Below are positions 63,070 to 64,000 of a stretch of DNA of 64,000 bases, piece after piece (the stretch's first letter is position 1; every line of letters starts with the position of its first letter). Made by a program: the position numbers and the translations under genes. Location: the NCBI RefSeq assembly GCF_000745775.1, contig NZ_JQJY01000010.1, positions 1-64,000 of the forward strand, read 5' to 3'. This DNA is from Flavobacterium sp. ASV13. GTDB lineage: Bacteria; Bacteroidota; Bacteroidia; Flavobacteriales; Flavobacteriaceae. The notes beneath the pieces were generated by a model. It saw nothing but the letters and a program-made list of their open reading frames with translations, ran no database searches and was not told where the DNA came from.

Positions 63070-64000
63070 TTAATAGCCCGGATTATTATTACTAGGCTTA
63101 ATATTTGGATTTGAAGATGTTTCTCTATTTGGTATTGGCCATAATTCGCTTTTACCAGCTTTAAAACCAGTTCCTGCTAATTGAGTACTAGCAATGCCCC
63201 ATCTAATTATATCATCAAAACGAACTTGCTCACCAGCCAATTCTACTTTGCGTTCGTGAATAAGAGCAGTAAAAACCTGATCTTTTGTAAGTGTTGTTGC
63301 CAACAATGGTACACCAGCTCTTGCGCGAACCTGATTAATGTAACCAATAGCTGTTGCTTGTACACCGCCAGATCTTAAGCTTTCACATTCAGCCATCATA
63401 AGCAATACATCTGAATAACGCATAACTTTAAAGTTGATACTTGAATCAAGATTTTCATCAGTACGTTTATAATAGTTTTGATATTTTTTCCAGCCTGCTC
63501 TTCTTAAACCTTCTGATGAAGAAAAATTAGCAGCTGTCATCGTGTTGTTTCCGTTATTATATTTAGATCCCGGAACGTAAAAAGTATCTCCAAAACGTTT
63601 GTCGTTTGCCTCATATTCATCTAACAAATTATCAGACGGATATACATTGTACCAACCAAGATTACCATATTCCTGACCTCTAAGCGTAGATTCAGCAACA
63701 CCATCTCCGGCAGTATCACTACCCCATTTATCAGCTACTCCTAATTTTTCATCATATTCAATTTCAAAGATTGATTCAGGACCATGTTCTGTTTCATCCA
63801 TAAAATTGTTGTAGAAATTAGCTTCTAAACTAAATCCTGTCACTTTGCTAAAAGCAGCTAGAGCTTCATCATATTTCTTTTGGTACAACAATGCTTTTCC
63901 TAAATAAGCAAAAGCGGCTTCTTTTGTTGCTCTTCCTTTGTCTTCAACATTTTTGCTTAATAGATTTTTCGAAGCAAAGTCAAAATCAGAAACAATCAAT
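63070..64000 (-). CDS. RagB/SusD family outer-membrane lipoprotein, C-terminal part
   Basis: The last about 310 residues of a SusD-type protein whose start lies beyond the right edge; the frame is open to the end of the window. SusD proteins bind nutrients on the cell surface with a SusC channel. Visible family features are the TPR-like segments (AAFAYLGKALLYQKKYDEAL), the NFKVMRYSDVLLMMAECES segment, YINQVRARAGVP, LIHERKVELAGEQVRFDDII and the C-terminal LWPIPNRE...NPGY. A SusC gene is expected further right. It is the most upstream visible gene of the minus-strand cluster reaching down to 51890. Confidence 0.92.
   Translation of the reverse strand, partial: LIVSDFDFASKNLLSKNVEDKGRATKEAAFAYLGKALLYQKKYDEALAAFSKVTGFSLEANFYNNFMDETEHGPESIFEIEYDEKLGVADKWGSDTAGDGVAESTLRGQEYGNLGWYNVYPSDNLLDEYEANDKRFGDTFYVPGSKYNNGNNTMTAANFSSSEGLRRAGWKKYQNYYKRTDENLDSSINFKVMRYSDVLLMMAECESLRSGGVQATAIGYINQVRARAGVPLLATTLTKDQVFTALIHERKVELAGEQVRFDDIIRWGIASTQLAGTGFKAGKSELWPIPNRETSSNPNIKPSNNNPGY

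Overview
The window looks like a chromosomal segment of a Flavobacterium-type member of the Bacteroidota. The DNA is AT-rich. Genes lack Shine-Dalgarno sequences, several have TAnnTTTG-type promoters, and the families are typical of the group: GLPGLI protein with TonB-type receptor, SprB-repeat adhesin with a type IX secretion tail, SusD, glycoside hydrolase families 8, 9, 43 and 97, and ASPIC/UnbV repeat proteins. No rRNA, tRNA or CRISPR array was found.

Layout. 1-6422 (minus): the first 2,140 residues of a nonribosomal peptide synthetase that runs off the left edge. It has the order truncated C - A - PCP - C - A - PCP - C. 6.4-9.8 kb: a glycosyltransferase between two gene-poor stretches holding a decayed DnaC/IstB-like fragment and strong hairpins. 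9.8-13.4 kb: an outer-membrane receptor plus GLPGLI protein. 13.5-17 kb: azoreductase, a broken AraC gene, an unknown lipoprotein, and an SDR/HxlR divergent pair. 16.8-23.1 kb: a membrane-bound Cache-LytTR regulator, two cytochrome P460-type proteins, an rRNA/tRNA methyltransferase, a TPR protein and polyphosphate kinase. 23.5-33.5 kb: a Vps62-like lipoprotein with a beta/gamma-crystallin domain, a 2,123-residue SprB-repeat adhesin with an outer-membrane partner, and an AraC regulator.

33.8-51.7 kb: a plant cell wall (xylan / beta-glucan) degradation locus. It has two GH9 enzymes, two CE1-type esterases, GH8, two GH43, GH97 and an MFS sugar:cation symporter, but no SusC/SusD pair. Most of these genes form one minus-strand series. 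Upstream of its first gene is a promoter whose -33 box lies inside a perfect 16-bp CCGG-centred palindrome, which looks like a LacI-type operator.

51.9-64 kb: a minus-strand series with the C-terminal part of a SusD protein, a small unknown protein, a vanadium-haloperoxidase/PAP2 enzyme, two large FG-GAP/ASPIC-UnbV proteins, a DoxX-like membrane protein, an outer-membrane barrel and a second vanadium-haloperoxidase-like lipoprotein. I cannot assign a pathway to this set from its families. It is the best candidate here for an undescribed system.
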